A stretch of DNA of 64,000 nt from Bradyrhizobium erythrophlei (GCF_900129425.1 NZ_LT670817.1:7406001-7470000); one strand, 5' to 3'; numbered from the stretch's first letter, positions 1 to 8,267 are shown. Notes: a model not told the origin generated them from the sequence alone. Program-made: numbers and translations.

Positions 1-275
1 CCGCGCAATGGTTTACGGCTTATACCGTGCTCTCCCCGGTGATCGGCTTTCTTGCCACCGTCGCCGGCGGAGTTGCCTCCACCGACTTGACACCAGCGTC
101 GGGGTGTCAGGACCACACGTCTTCGCCGTCCGCGTTGGCAACGCCCGTCAAGCGCGCCGTCGCGTCCACCGCCCCCCGCCCCGCGTCCGTGACGTTCGCG
201 AAACGCCCCTCTGAGTGGAACAGGATGGCGGGGGATATAGAGGTGATTTGGGTCGGGCGTCAAGAATGATTTCTG
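1..275 (+). repeat. Copy 1 of a long dispersed repeat (cut by window start)
   Basis: This stretch reappears, with scattered substitutions and small indels, at about 60777-61041 in the same orientation. The shared part starts at the first bases of the window (GCAATGGTTTACGGCTTATA) and includes a hairpin around TGACACC-agcgtcg-GGGTGTCA at roughly 97-118. The short reading frames inside it shift between the two copies, so it is better seen as a non-coding repeat than as a gene. From memory, this family occurs many times in Bradyrhizobium genomes and is often mis-annotated as small hypothetical proteins. Confidence 0.75.
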
Positions 276-350
276 AAAATCAGAAGCGGATGGGAGGGGC
301 AGCGGAGACCGGCGCCTCGCCGGTGATGGCGAAGCGCAGATGCAGCCCCC

Positions 351-572
351 GTCATTCCGGGGCGATGCGAAAGCATCGAACCCGGAATCTCGAGATTCCG
401 GGTCTGGTGCTAACGCACCATCCCGGAATGACGGAGTCTGCCCGGAATCTCGAGATTCCCCGATGTGCAATGGCACATCTGAGGTCTGGTGCTAACGCAC
501 CATCCCGGAATGACGGAGTCTGCCGGAATCTCGAGATTCCGGGTTCGCGCTAACGCGCGCCCCGGAATGACG
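351..572. repeat. Compound palindromic (REP-like) element
   Basis: The block is bounded by GTCATTCCGGGG (351-362) and CCCCGGAATGAC (561-572). Between them are three copies of a palindrome with core GGAATCTCGAGATTCC (about 383-398, 443-458, 525-540), each containing an XhoI-like CTCGAG centre, separated by smaller hairpins such as TGGTGCTAACGCACCA. Single-unit relatives occur at 15949-16041 and 53622-53701. The structure suggests repeated nested insertion or duplication of one element. Confidence 0.8.
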
Positions 573-610
573 GGGGAAATTCTACAGCACCGGGAAACCG
601 GCAAAGCCGC

Positions 611-1000
611 TCAGGTGACGCAGCGGCCGGGCTCGAGCTGCCTGGCGGCTTCGGTCAGCACGCTGGCCACGGGCTCGCAAGCCACCGCCATCTTCCGGTC
701 CAACCACTTTGTCACCGGCGGCCCCGAAGACCCGTTGCGGGCCTGGACGACCGGGAGGCGGATCAGGATCGAGGTATTGGAAATACCCTGCAGCCGAAGC
801 TGGATCGTCCGCATCGGTATGGCCGGTCCGGCCACGGCGGCGGCGCGATCGGTCTTGGTGGCGCGATTGATGGTAGTGGGGGCCGTGCCCTCGTCGACCT
901 GCAGGCCGCCCGAGAGATCGCGGCCGGACGCGAGTTGCACCGCGCCAAGGCTCAGCGCCACGGCGAAAACACCGAAAATTGCTTTTGAAATCTGTGGCAT
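611..1000 (-). CDS. Small exported protein of unknown function
   Basis: The protein has 129 residues and begins with a clear signal peptide (MPQISKAIFGVFAVALSLGA) that ends near residue 25. The start at 1000 is preferred because it puts the signal peptide at the very N-terminus; an upstream TTG would add six residues. The mature part has two cysteines, one in the short motif MAVACEPVAS and one in the C-terminal PGRCVT, which could form a disulfide in the periplasm. I recall similar short exported proteins as conserved in Bradyrhizobium but know no function. It stands alone, with repeats on one side and a degenerate region on the other. Confidence 0.6.
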   Translation of the reverse strand: MPQISKAIFGVFAVALSLGAVQLASGRDLSGGLQVDEGTAPTTINRATKTDRAAAVAGPAIPMRTIQLRLQGISNTSILIRLPVVQARNGSSGPPVTKWLDRKMAVACEPVASVLTEAARQLEPGRCVT

Positions 1001-1018
1001 GTTCTGCCCGCCGTCCAA

Positions 1019-1818
1019 ACTATCGCCCCACGGCGATCAGCGACACAACGCAAGCGGAACCGCCACGGTTCTCCCGGCGCGCGATCACTTAACCGTGTTT
1101 AAAAAAATTTTGCGGAGCCGGGAACGACTCCGGGGGCCTGGGAGTCATCCCGGCAGCCGGTCTTCCCCCCTGCCCCATTGATCGGCGATGTAGGGCGCGG
1201 CTGTGGTGATGCCAGTCGCGCCCTGCTTTTATTTGCGTAATCAGCGCAAAAACCACTGAACCGCCCCACCCTTAGTTCTCCGCACGCACCTCGACATCGA
1301 ACGGCTTTACTTTCTTTCCTTTGGGCAAAACCTTCCCGGCCTTTCTTTTTTGCTTTTCGAGCGCCGCCTGGCAGAGCGAACGCACGTGCGCGCACCCGCG
1401 AGCGGCACTGGCCGCGCATGCTCTGGATCCAACTTGTTGGGCGATTATTGGTAGGCGCGGGCGGCGACCTATGTCGACGACATCCCGGCGCCGTGCACCG
1501 CCGGAGCGAGTGCAACTCCTGTAAATCTCACGGGCTCATCCTCGCTATGTGCCGGCGAAGCCGACAACTGCGGTCAGGACGATTTGTCGCACCGAACGGT
1601 TCTACTTTCTTCCCTTTGGATAAAAACCTTCCCAGCCATTCTCTCTTTCGGGCGACCCAGCCGATAGGGCTACCGACCGCTTGCGGACGCACTGTCGACA
1701 CCCGCGAGCCGCAGTGGCAGAGGTATGTTCCGACCCAAATTGTAGGCCGATTTGCCTACGCGCGCGAAGCGCGGTTTCAAAGCGGTATGCCCGCAGGGGA
1801 TCGGGCGCCAGACATAGA
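1019..1818. other. Gene-free stretch with two degenerate copies of a coding remnant
   Basis: No intact gene is visible. Two segments, about 1297-1450 and 1595-1750, are clearly related to each other (for example CGAACGGCTTTACTTTCTTT against CGAACGGTTCTACTTTCTTC). Read on the minus strand, the first ends an open frame with residues LEKQKRKAGKVLPKGKKVKP followed shortly by a stop at about 1275-1277. The second copy carries frame shifts and stops. They look like decayed 3' ends of the same gene in two tandem pieces. I do not recognise the parent gene. Confidence 0.5.
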
Positions 1819-2310
1819 CTACGGTATCGAAATAAGCAGCCCCAGGCTCACGCCAAGCGATTGCTCATGCCCCCTGCTAAATGAGTAACTGTAGGACGGC
1901 TCCAAAAACCAACCGTACTTTCGATCCGAGGTGGGCCAAAACATGAAGTCGAGCGCGAACTCGCCGGCAATTTTGGTTCCCTCCGGCGAGAACGTCCATT
2001 GTGGTCCAACGCCGACCATAAACTCAACTTTGTCTGAAAGGGTGAACGGCTTCTTGAATAGCAGATCCGTATCCCATTCGCTGCGCCCACCGCGGAACAT
2101 GGGAGCAACACCTCCCTCGATTTCGAGCCATTCCTTGATGGGAGTGAACTCAACGGCAAGCGAAGGGCCGAAGCTGGAAGCGCCGGGCAGTCCCCATTCA
2201 CCGGCAGCGCCAAGTTCAACGATAGCGGTCGGCTCCTTGTCCTCGGCTTGCGCGCTCGCCGTGAACAGGAGTGGTGCAAAAATTAGCAACAACTTTCGTC
2301 GCCAGACCAT
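1819..2310 (-). CDS. Outer-membrane beta-barrel-like protein
   Basis: The product has 163 residues. Residues 1-22 form a signal peptide ending in ASAQA. The rest is a series of amphipathic strands with aromatic ends (EWLEIEGGVAP, DKVEFMVGVGPQWTF, EFALDFMFWPT, YGWFLEPSYSYSF), with a short glycine/leucine-rich final strand. This pattern fits a small eight-stranded barrel or transporter-like outer membrane protein. No catalytic motif is seen and the substrate is unknown. The downstream side abuts the degenerate duplicated segment; the upstream side faces the 3' end of the MFS carrier gene. Confidence 0.6.
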   Translation of the reverse strand: MVWRRKLLLIFAPLLFTASAQAEDKEPTAIVELGAAGEWGLPGASSFGPSLAVEFTPIKEWLEIEGGVAPMFRGGRSEWDTDLLFKKPFTLSDKVEFMVGVGPQWTFSPEGTKIAGEFALDFMFWPTSDRKYGWFLEPSYSYSFSRGHEQSLGVSLGLLISIP

Positions 2311-2438
2311 GCTTCGTATCTCTCAGGATCATAAGCCAAACGACGCCAACAAATTACGCAGCGAAAGCTACGACGGCCGCGATGGCGTCGGCGCGAAGCG
2401 CAGTTCGTGCATGCCCGACGTTACCTTCTCCAAAGCCA

Positions 2439-3764
2439 TCATCGAACCTTGACACCGCTCAGCTGTGCGCGTGCCACCATCACGCCGCCCGCCGCGATGG
2501 CGAGTGCGGCGGATACGACGAGAAAGCCGCCGGTGAAACTGCCGGTCGAGTCCCTGATGCGGCCGATCACAACCGGAACCAGCGCGCCGCCGATACTGCC
2601 GACCATTCCGATCAGACCAATTGCGCCGGGAGCGCTGTCGCGAGAGAGGTAGGATTGCGGGATGGTCCAGAATACCGCCTGGGTCCCGTACACCCCGACG
2701 TTCGCGACCATGAACCCGATGATGATCAGGACGGGGTTCGGCGCGAACGCGGCGATGGCGAAGCCGGACGCCGCCAGCAGCAGGGTGCAGCAGCTGTAGA
2801 TGAACCTTTCGCCGAGACGGTCGGAGTGGCGGCTCAACAGGATCATGCCGACAAGTCCCGCCAGCGGAGGAATCGCCGTCACCATCCCGACCTGGGAATT
2901 CGGCAGGCCAAATGTCTTTATGATCTGGGGGAGCCAGGAAAACAGCGAAGCCAGGCCGCAAAACAGTCCGAAATTGCACAGCGCGAACAACAGCACCATC
3001 GGCTTCAGCAGGGTCCTGAGCAGGCTTCGGTCATGGATGACGCCCCGGTCCCGGGCGTCACGTTCGATCTCCGCCGCCAGCCAGGCTTTCTCTTGCGGGG
3101 TGAGCCAGTTCGCCTGGCGCGGCCGGTCCGTCAGATAGAAAATGCCGATCACCCCGAGCAGAATCGTCGGGGCACCCTCCAGAATGAAAAGCCACTTCCA
3201 GCCGGCAAGGCCGAGCACACCGTCGAGATCCAGAATTGCCCCTGAGATCAACGAACCGAAAATATAGGAGATCGGCACGGCATAATTGAACATCGCGTTG
3301 TAGCGGGCGCGATAGGCGAAAGGGAACCAGAGGCTGAGAAACAGCATCACCCCGGGAAACAGCCCCGATTCCGCAAAACCGAGGAACGCCCGGAACGCGT
3401 ACAGACTCCACGGGCCCTGCGTGAAGGCCATCAGGACTGTGGCAATTCCCCACAGCATGGCGATTCTGGTCAGCGTCACCCGCGCGCCAAAGCGCCCGAG
3501 AATGAGATTGCTCGGAATCTCGAACATCGAATAGGTGAAGTACATCACCCCAACCGCGATGCCGAACATCTGCGCATTCAGGCCGAGGTCCCTGTTCATC
3601 GAAATGGCGGCGAACGAAATGTTGCCGCGATCCAGAATCGCCAGGAAATAGAGCGCCATGACGAACCACATCAGGCGCCACGCGACTTTTCGCACGACGG
3701 CGTGCCCGACGACGTCAGACTTCGGCTCGCTTGAGTCTTGAGCCGCTACCGCCAGATCGGACAC
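2439..3764 (-). CDS. MFS transporter, anion:cation symporter type
   Basis: This is a major facilitator carrier of about 441 residues with some twelve hydrophobic helices. The first helix is followed by DRGNISFAA, typical of the ACS subfamily that imports organic anions such as phthalate, 4-hydroxyphenylacetate or tartrate. The start chosen is a GTG at 3764, which has a good ribosome site (GAGGAAACCGAT) directly upstream; reading further 5' would run through the dioxygenase beta gene in another frame. It lies 61 bp downstream of the ring-hydroxylating dioxygenase pair on the same strand, so it probably imports the aromatic acid that enzyme attacks. The substrate itself cannot be read from the sequence. 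Confidence 0.85.
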   Translation of the reverse strand: MSDLAVAAQDSSEPKSDVVGHAVVRKVAWRLMWFVMALYFLAILDRGNISFAAISMNRDLGLNAQMFGIAVGVMYFTYSMFEIPSNLILGRFGARVTLTRIAMLWGIATVLMAFTQGPWSLYAFRAFLGFAESGLFPGVMLFLSLWFPFAYRARYNAMFNYAVPISYIFGSLISGAILDLDGVLGLAGWKWLFILEGAPTILLGVIGIFYLTDRPRQANWLTPQEKAWLAAEIERDARDRGVIHDRSLLRTLLKPMVLLFALCNFGLFCGLASLFSWLPQIIKTFGLPNSQVGMVTAIPPLAGLVGMILLSRHSDRLGERFIYSCCTLLLAASGFAIAAFAPNPVLIIIGFMVANVGVYGTQAVFWTIPQSYLSRDSAPGAIGLIGMVGSIGGALVPVVIGRIRDSTGSFTGGFLVVSAALAIAAGGVMVARAQLSGVKVR

Positions 3765-3825
3765 ATCGGTTTCCTCTGTCGTCGTTATCAGGCGCCGGGC
3801 TCGACGTTCGCTCGGATTTTTCGGA

Positions 3826-4317
3826 TCAGATACTGTAGAAATCGAGGACGGCCGGAACCTTGTCATTGACGAGAATGATCTTCTTCTTCGCGATCCGCCA
3901 CGTGTCCCCTTCTCTGGAAAGGACATGTTCATAGCGCCCAAATCGCGTGTGTTCCTTCGCCGTCCGCGGATCGTAGACGTGCACCGCGAAAGTGGCTTCC
4001 GTCTCGACATACGCCGGCCCCCCGGCGCGCAGCTCCACATTGCCGATCTGGTGCAGCGTGCGCGGTAGCGGCAGGGCCGTGATCGACTTGCGGGATTCGA
4101 TACGGGCGATACGCTCCTCGAGCCCCAGACGGGTGCTGTGAAAGATCAGCGAGACTTCGGTCTGGGGATCCGCAGTGGTTTCGTACTCATCGCGCCAGGC
4201 CGGCAGCCAGTAAACCGCATCCTCCCGGTACATTGCGACCCACGCGTCCCATTCGTGCCTGTCGAGGTGGCGCGCTTCCTGGAACAGGAAAGCCGCGGCT
4301 TGCTCAAGGTCTCCCAT
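3826..4317 (-). CDS. Ring-hydroxylating dioxygenase, beta subunit
   Basis: The 163-residue product matches the small structural subunit of Rieske-type aromatic dioxygenases: an N-terminal ALF/LFQEARHLDRHEWDAW-like helix, the middle EARIESR-like stretch (RIARIESRKSITALP), and a C-terminal sheet ending in VPAVLDFYSI. The subunit has no metal and scaffolds the alpha hexamer. The start at 4317 is supported by a TGATG overlap with the stop of the alpha gene, implying translational coupling. In-frame codons further upstream lie inside the alpha gene. The family is SnoaL/NTF2-like; subgroup is probably that of benzoate or anthranilate dioxygenase. Confidence 0.85.
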   Translation of the reverse strand: MGDLEQAAAFLFQEARHLDRHEWDAWVAMYREDAVYWLPAWRDEYETTADPQTEVSLIFHSTRLGLEERIARIESRKSITALPLPRTLHQIGNVELRAGGPAYVETEATFAVHVYDPRTAKEHTRFGRYEHVLSREGDTWRIAKKKIILVNDKVPAVLDFYSI

Positions 4318-5687
4318 CAGATGGCTTTCGCAGCGGCGCGTTCCATGAGACGGCGCCATTCCCGATACCCGGCGTAGAAGTTCGTCTCACCGCCAAAGGA
4401 AACCGATCCGAAGGCCGACTCCGCCGGGGAAACGCCGAGTTCCGCCGCATGCCGTCCATTCTCCATGCCGGCATCAGCCGCGCCGCGGAGATAGCCTTGC
4501 GTGCAGCCCGCCTGCTCGGCCTCGTACCCCGACTGGCAGAATTCGTACATGACATTGTCGTCCGAACCCGCAAGGCCGGTGGGATTGAAGAAATCCTCGT
4601 AATTGCGAATGCGAAGTGCGCGCGCGGCCGCCGGCTCTCCCACCGGCGCGAGGCAGTGCGATACCATTTCGGTCTTGTTGGCTGCGAGAGGACGCCAGGT
4701 GCGAATCTGCGCCGACGAGATATCGATGACCTGAAGGTTCGGAAAAATGGTCAGATTGCGCTGTCGCAGCATCCACTTCACGCGCTCCGGCCCGACGCGC
4801 TTTCGCACCGCGTCCAAAATCGCCGGATCCGATGCCAGCGGCCGGCCATACAGCGCCGTCTGCTTGATCGACCAATTGACGGCGTGTCCATGGTCGAAGT
4901 TGAAGCTTCCCTGTCCCTCGCCTTCGGACGGATCTTCTTTGCTGAAGCCTGCCTCCGAACCGGCACCCGCCGCGCGTTTCTTCAGGATGTCGACATAGGA
5001 GGCGTGGGTAGCTCCGAAGTGGTAGTAATCCAATCCGTTCTCGAATTGCAGCTTCCAGTTCGCATCGAAGGTGTAGGTAAATTCACCCGGCACCACTTCA
5101 ACCTGTCCGGTCGGGCTTTGATCGATGACGAGATCAAGAAACGGTCTTGTCTCGCCGAGAAAATCATCGAGATCGGGAACGTCAGCCGAAAGGCTCGCAA
5201 ATATGAAACCACGGTAACTGTCGAGCCGCGCCACGCGTATCAGGTCGTGATCGGCATCGTCGAATGCTGGGGGATACTGACCGGCCGCGCGTTCCGGAAT
5301 GGCAACGTTGCGGCCGCCGCTGTCGTACGACCATGCATGGTAGCGGCAGACATGCAATTTCCTGTTTCCGCGCCTGAACGGGCACACCAGCGTGCCTCGA
5401 TGGCGGCAGGTGTTGAGAAGGCAGTTGATCTTGTTGTCCTGATCCCGAGACAGCAACACCGGATGCCGGCCGATATGGGTGGTGATGAAGTCGTGCGGAT
5501 TCGGTATCTGGGATTCAAGGCCGACGAAAACCCAGGTCGCCTCGAAGATGTGCTTCATCTCCGCTTCGTAGACTTCAGGATCGACAAAGGCGCGACGGTT
5601 GATCTGGAAGATATGTTCGGCGGGCCGATCATCGACCAGCCCGGCAATGGCCTGCAGGTTGCTATCGTGGCGCATGCGTAGATTCAT
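4317..5687 (-). CDS. Ring-hydroxylating dioxygenase, alpha (catalytic) subunit
   Basis: The product has about 456 residues. The Rieske [2Fe-2S] ligands are visible as C94-x-H96 and C114-x2-H117. The mononuclear iron site follows as N217-x2-D220-x2-H223-x4-H228 (NGLDYYHFGATH). These two sites carry out O2-dependent cis-dihydroxylation of an aromatic ring. Length and spacing resemble the benzoate/toluate/anthranilate group (BenA, XylX, AntA). The start at 5687 has a strong ribosome site (GTGGGGGAAGTC). The beta gene overlaps by one base and a carrier gene follows. No reductase or ferredoxin gene is present in the window, so the electron donor must be encoded elsewhere. Confidence 0.9.
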   Translation of the reverse strand: MNLRMRHDSNLQAIAGLVDDRPAEHIFQINRRAFVDPEVYEAEMKHIFEATWVFVGLESQIPNPHDFITTHIGRHPVLLSRDQDNKINCLLNTCRHRGTLVCPFRRGNRKLHVCRYHAWSYDSGGRNVAIPERAAGQYPPAFDDADHDLIRVARLDSYRGFIFASLSADVPDLDDFLGETRPFLDLVIDQSPTGQVEVVPGEFTYTFDANWKLQFENGLDYYHFGATHASYVDILKKRAAGAGSEAGFSKEDPSEGEGQGSFNFDHGHAVNWSIKQTALYGRPLASDPAILDAVRKRVGPERVKWMLRQRNLTIFPNLQVIDISSAQIRTWRPLAANKTEMVSHCLAPVGEPAAARALRIRNYEDFFNPTGLAGSDDNVMYEFCQSGYEAEQAGCTQGYLRGAADAGMENGRHAAELGVSPAESAFGSVSFGGETNFYAGYREWRRLMERAAAKAI

Positions 5688-5928
5688 GACTTCCCCCACC
5701 TGGCCCTGTCCCGCGCCGCGCGGTCTTTTGCCACGCTGCCTCCAACGACGGAGAAGCACCGCCGCTTTCCCGTGTTTCACTGCGGACTATCACATCATTT
5801 CGCCGCCCACTCCAACTGTCGGAGCAAGCCCAACATGCGCCAGGCGAAGGGCTCGGCATTTCATCCGCGCATGATATCCGCCGCCAGGCGGATTTGCGTG
5901 GGCGAAGAACCGTGACGCGCGCGCCGCC

Positions 5929-5958
5929 TTGCCCGGCCATTTTTCGCCGTGGTATAAT
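5929..5958 (+). promoter_or_regulatory. Putative sigma-70-type promoter
   Basis: TTGCCC (5929-5934) and TATAAT (5953-5958) are separated by 18 bases and lie 67 bases before the start of the GlcG/HbpS-like gene. The minus-10 box is a perfect consensus, unusual in this GC-rich context. Confidence 0.4.
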
Positions 5959-6024
5959 CAGTAACCATGTGAACGGCGCTGGGTCGTTTGCGTGGCGCAG
6001 CAGCGCCAGATCGGAGACATGGCG

Positions 6025-6387
6025 ATGCGTGCTAGATTTTCCCTCTCATTCGAAGATGCCCGGACGGTTGCGGCGGCTTGTCTGGAAGCCGCGCGGCAGC
6101 ATGACGCGGAGGTCAGCGTCGCGGTGGTCGACGACGCCGGGGTCCTGCTTCACTTTTCCCGCATGGACGGCGCGCGGGCCTACACCGTCGAGCTTGCCTC
6201 CCGGAAAGCCCGCAGCTCCGCCAGCGTCGGCGTTCCAACCAGCGTGATCAAAGCGATAGATGCTGGTGGCGGTGGTTTCCCCGTCCTGCACGAGGGACAC
6301 TGCGCCGGGGCGGTCGGCATATCCGGCGCGAAGCCGGAAATCGACGAGATCATTGCTCAGGCCGGGATTGCGGTGCTGGCCGCCTGA
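6025..6387 (+). CDS. GlcG/HbpS-like (DUF336) protein
   Basis: The 120-residue product has the small alpha/beta fold of the GlcG/HbpS family: N-terminal SFEDARTVAAACLEAARQHD helix, VSVAVVDDAGVLLHFSRMDGA strand pair, the SRKARSSASVG helix, and a C-terminal GAVGISGAKPEIDEIIAQAG segment. Family members bind haem or small cofactors or sit in aromatic and glycolate catabolic clusters; none has a firmly general role. The start at 6025 is favoured over the ATG at 6019 because GGAGA at 6013-6017 is correctly spaced for the former only. It is divergent from the dioxygenase genes, so a role in the same aromatic pathway is possible but inferred. Confidence 0.75.
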   Translation: MRARFSLSFEDARTVAAACLEAARQHDAEVSVAVVDDAGVLLHFSRMDGARAYTVELASRKARSSASVGVPTSVIKAIDAGGGGFPVLHEGHCAGAVGISGAKPEIDEIIAQAGIAVLAA

Positions 6388-6399
6388 CGTTGCGCAAAA

Positions 6400-6431
6400 A
6401 AATCCGGCGCGCCATCAGGCACGCCGGATTT
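6400..6431. terminator. Bidirectional terminator-like hairpin
   Basis: A perfect 10-bp inverted repeat, AAATCCGGCG / CGCCGGATTT with a 12-base loop, sits between the convergent GlcG-like and phyR genes. A-rich sequence on the left and T-rich on the right suit termination in both directions. Confidence 0.75.
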
Positions 6432-6456
6432 GTCTTATCGCAAATAGCCTGTCGGA

Positions 6457-7263
6457 TCAGGAAGCCGCCGCCCTTGGCGAGCGGTTGCGGGAGTTGCGCT
6501 GGAAGAACAGCGCCTGGCTGGCGACCGCCGACACCATCGCCGGCTGGAACGGCTTCGAGATCAAAAACGCCGGCTCGGGACGCTCGCCGGTCAGGAAGCG
6601 CTCGGGATAGGCGGTGATGAACACCACCGGCACCTCGAACACCCGCAGCAGCTCGTTGACGGCGTCGAGGCCCGAACTGCCGTCGGCGAGCTGGATATCG
6701 GCGAGGATCAGGCCGGGCTTCTTGTTCTTGGCAAGCGCAACCGCGTCGGAATGGGTGCGGGCGACGCCGATCACGTTATGGCCGAGGTTCCGCACCAAGG
6801 CCTCGAGATCCATCGCGATGAAGGTCTCGTCCTCGATGATCAGCACGTCGGTGGCGATTTCGGCCGCCATCTCGCGCCCGGCGGTATCGGCCAGTTTTCG
6901 GGTCTCGGCGACGTCAGTGCCAAGGATATAGGCTACCTCCTCCTCTGAGAAGCCTTCCAGCGACAGCAGCAGGAAGGCCTGGCGCGGCAAGGGGGTGATG
7001 TTGGAAAGCCGGCGTTCCGGCGGCATTGGCAGGGTCGTCACCTCGGAATCGTCGTTGAGGGAGACCGAATTCCAGATCTGGGTAAACAGCCGGAACAGCC
7101 CGGCGCGGGGGCCGTGCTGCTCGTCGAGCAGCGAGCTATCCTGCAGCAGGGCCTCCAGCATGGCTCCGACATAGGCGTCGCCCGACGACTGGTTTCCCGT
7201 CAAGGCGCGGGCATAGCGCCGCAGCAACGGTAAATGTTCAGCAACGAGCTGTGATCGGGTCAT
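6457..7263 (-). CDS. phyR: General stress response anti-anti-sigma regulator PhyR
   Basis: The 268-residue protein has an N-terminal sigma-factor-like domain (about residues 1-130) and a C-terminal receiver domain (about 138-255). Receiver landmarks are the acidic pair E144-D145, the phosphoacceptor D189 in LILADIQLADG, T217 in FITAYPERFLTG and K237. In alphaproteobacteria phosphorylated PhyR exposes its sigma-like domain and sequesters NepR, freeing the sigma factor EcfG. The start at 7263 is taken from a GGAG ribosome site and the conserved MTRSQLVAEHLPLLRRYARA opening; an upstream TTG is unlikely. The gene is divergent from nepR-ecfG, the standard arrangement. Confidence 0.95.
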   Translation of the reverse strand: MTRSQLVAEHLPLLRRYARALTGNQSSGDAYVGAMLEALLQDSSLLDEQHGPRAGLFRLFTQIWNSVSLNDDSEVTTLPMPPERRLSNITPLPRQAFLLLSLEGFSEEEVAYILGTDVAETRKLADTAGREMAAEIATDVLIIEDETFIAMDLEALVRNLGHNVIGVARTHSDAVALAKNKKPGLILADIQLADGSSGLDAVNELLRVFEVPVVFITAYPERFLTGERPEPAFLISKPFQPAMVSAVASQALFFQRNSRNRSPRAAAS

Positions 7264-7331
7264 CCCCACTCCATGATTGTCTTGGGTCAAAACATCCTGT
7301 TGGGGTGACCCGGTTCCCCTGACAAGCTGAC

Positions 7332-7356
7332 TACGTCCCAGCCCGACAAAAGTTCC
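7332..7356 (-). promoter_or_regulatory. Candidate EcfG-type promoter of phyR
   Basis: On the minus strand GGAAC (plus 7352-7356) is followed after 16 bases by CGTA (plus 7332-7335). The consensus I know for EcfG-family sigma factors is GGAAC-N16/17-CGTT, so this is one mismatch away. It would start transcription some 60 bases upstream of phyR and give positive autoregulation. A second GGAAC at plus 7313-7317 has a spacer that is too long. Confidence 0.35.
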
Positions 7357-7482
7357 ATCATCTGGCGGAACTTTCCGGCGAAGTTCGAATTAGCCCCCGT
7401 GACAGATGCGGCAAAGGCTTCAAAATCGAAGATAATTCTGGAGCCACAGGGACTTAACTCTCGGGGAAGCGTGGAACAGGTC

Positions 7483-7719
7483 ATGAAAGATGTAAAGTCT
7501 CAAGCCAGCAAGAGTGCGGCACCGGGCAAGCAGGGCGGCCTCAACGCCGAGATTCAGTCCAGAATCGGCCACCAACTACGCGCCATGTACGACGATGTCG
7601 TGCGCCAGGGGGTGCCGGACCGGTTCGCGGAGCTGATCCGCAAGCTTGATGTGGCCGAGCCCGACACCCAAATAGGACAAGCGGGCGATCAGGCGATCAA
7701 AAATGACGGGAGGGATTAA
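7483..7719 (+). CDS. nepR: Anti-sigma factor NepR
   Basis: The product has 78 residues. The conserved NepR core is visible as IQSRIGHQLRAMYDDVVRQG followed by VPDRFAELIRKLD, two helices that clamp EcfG and are captured by PhyR. The flanking tails are low-complexity and variable, as usual. The start at 7483 gives the expected size; the frame is open further upstream but that part shows no conservation I recognise. The stop overlaps the start of ecfG in TAATG, so anti-sigma and sigma are translationally coupled. Confidence 0.9.
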   Translation: MKDVKSQASKSAAPGKQGGLNAEIQSRIGHQLRAMYDDVVRQGVPDRFAELIRKLDVAEPDTQIGQAGDQAIKNDGRD

Positions 7720-8267
7720 TGCCTCTCACCGATACCCTTCGCGACGACATCCTGGCGTCGGTCCCGAGCCTGCGTGCGTTCGCGATCTCGCTTTCCGGCA
7801 ATGGTGACCGCGCCGACGATTTGGTGCAGGAGACCCTGCTCCGCGCGCTCGCCAACATCGACTCGTTCCAGCCCGGCTCGAACCTGCCGGCGTGGCTGTT
7901 CACGATCCTGCGCAACCTGTTCCGCTCGGACTACCGCAAGCGGCGGCGGGAGGTGGAGGATGCCGACGGCAGCTATGCCAAGACGCTGAAAACCCAGCCG
8001 GCCCAGAACGCGCATCTCGAATTCGAGGAGTTTCGCGCGGCGCTCGACAAGTTGCCGCAGGACCAGCGCGAAGCGCTGATCCTGGTGGGCGCCTCCGGAT
8101 TTTCCTATGAGGACGCGGCGGCGATCTGCGGCTGTGCGGTCGGCACCATCAAAAGCCGCGTCAACCGCGCGCGCTCGAAACTCAGCGCGCTGCTCTATGT
8201 CGACGGCGCCGAGGATTTCGGCCCCGACGAAACCGTGCGCGCCGTGATCGGCGGCAGCGGCGGGTAA
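7719..8267 (+). CDS. ecfG: ECF sigma factor EcfG
   Basis: The 182-residue protein is an ECF15-type sigma factor. Region 2 (about residues 12-78) contains NGDRADDLVQETLLRALAN and WLFTILRNLFRSDYRKRRRE; region 4 (about 105-160) contains LDKLPQDQREALILVGASGFSYEDAA and GTIKSRVNRARSKL, the DNA-binding helix-turn-helix. It directs the general stress response regulon once released from NepR. Position after nepR with overlapping stop/start and next to phyR is diagnostic. Confidence 0.95.
   Translation: MPLTDTLRDDILASVPSLRAFAISLSGNGDRADDLVQETLLRALANIDSFQPGSNLPAWLFTILRNLFRSDYRKRRREVEDADGSYAKTLKTQPAQNAHLEFEEFRAALDKLPQDQREALILVGASGFSYEDAAAICGCAVGTIKSRVNRARSKLSALLYVDGAEDFGPDETVRAVIGGSGG

Noticed and set aside
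8..269. Small proteins encoded within the long repeat (both copies)
   Set aside because: Frames are not preserved between the two copies and indels are not multiples of three, so the element is not protein-coding.
351..572. CRISPR array
   Set aside because: The repeats are palindromic hairpins with related, also palindromic, spacers of unequal length, and there are no cas genes; it is a REP-like element.
3765..4040. A longer N-terminus for the MFS carrier
   Set aside because: The extra 92 residues are arginine/serine-rich, overlap the dioxygenase beta gene in another frame, and a better GTG with a ribosome site exists at 3764.
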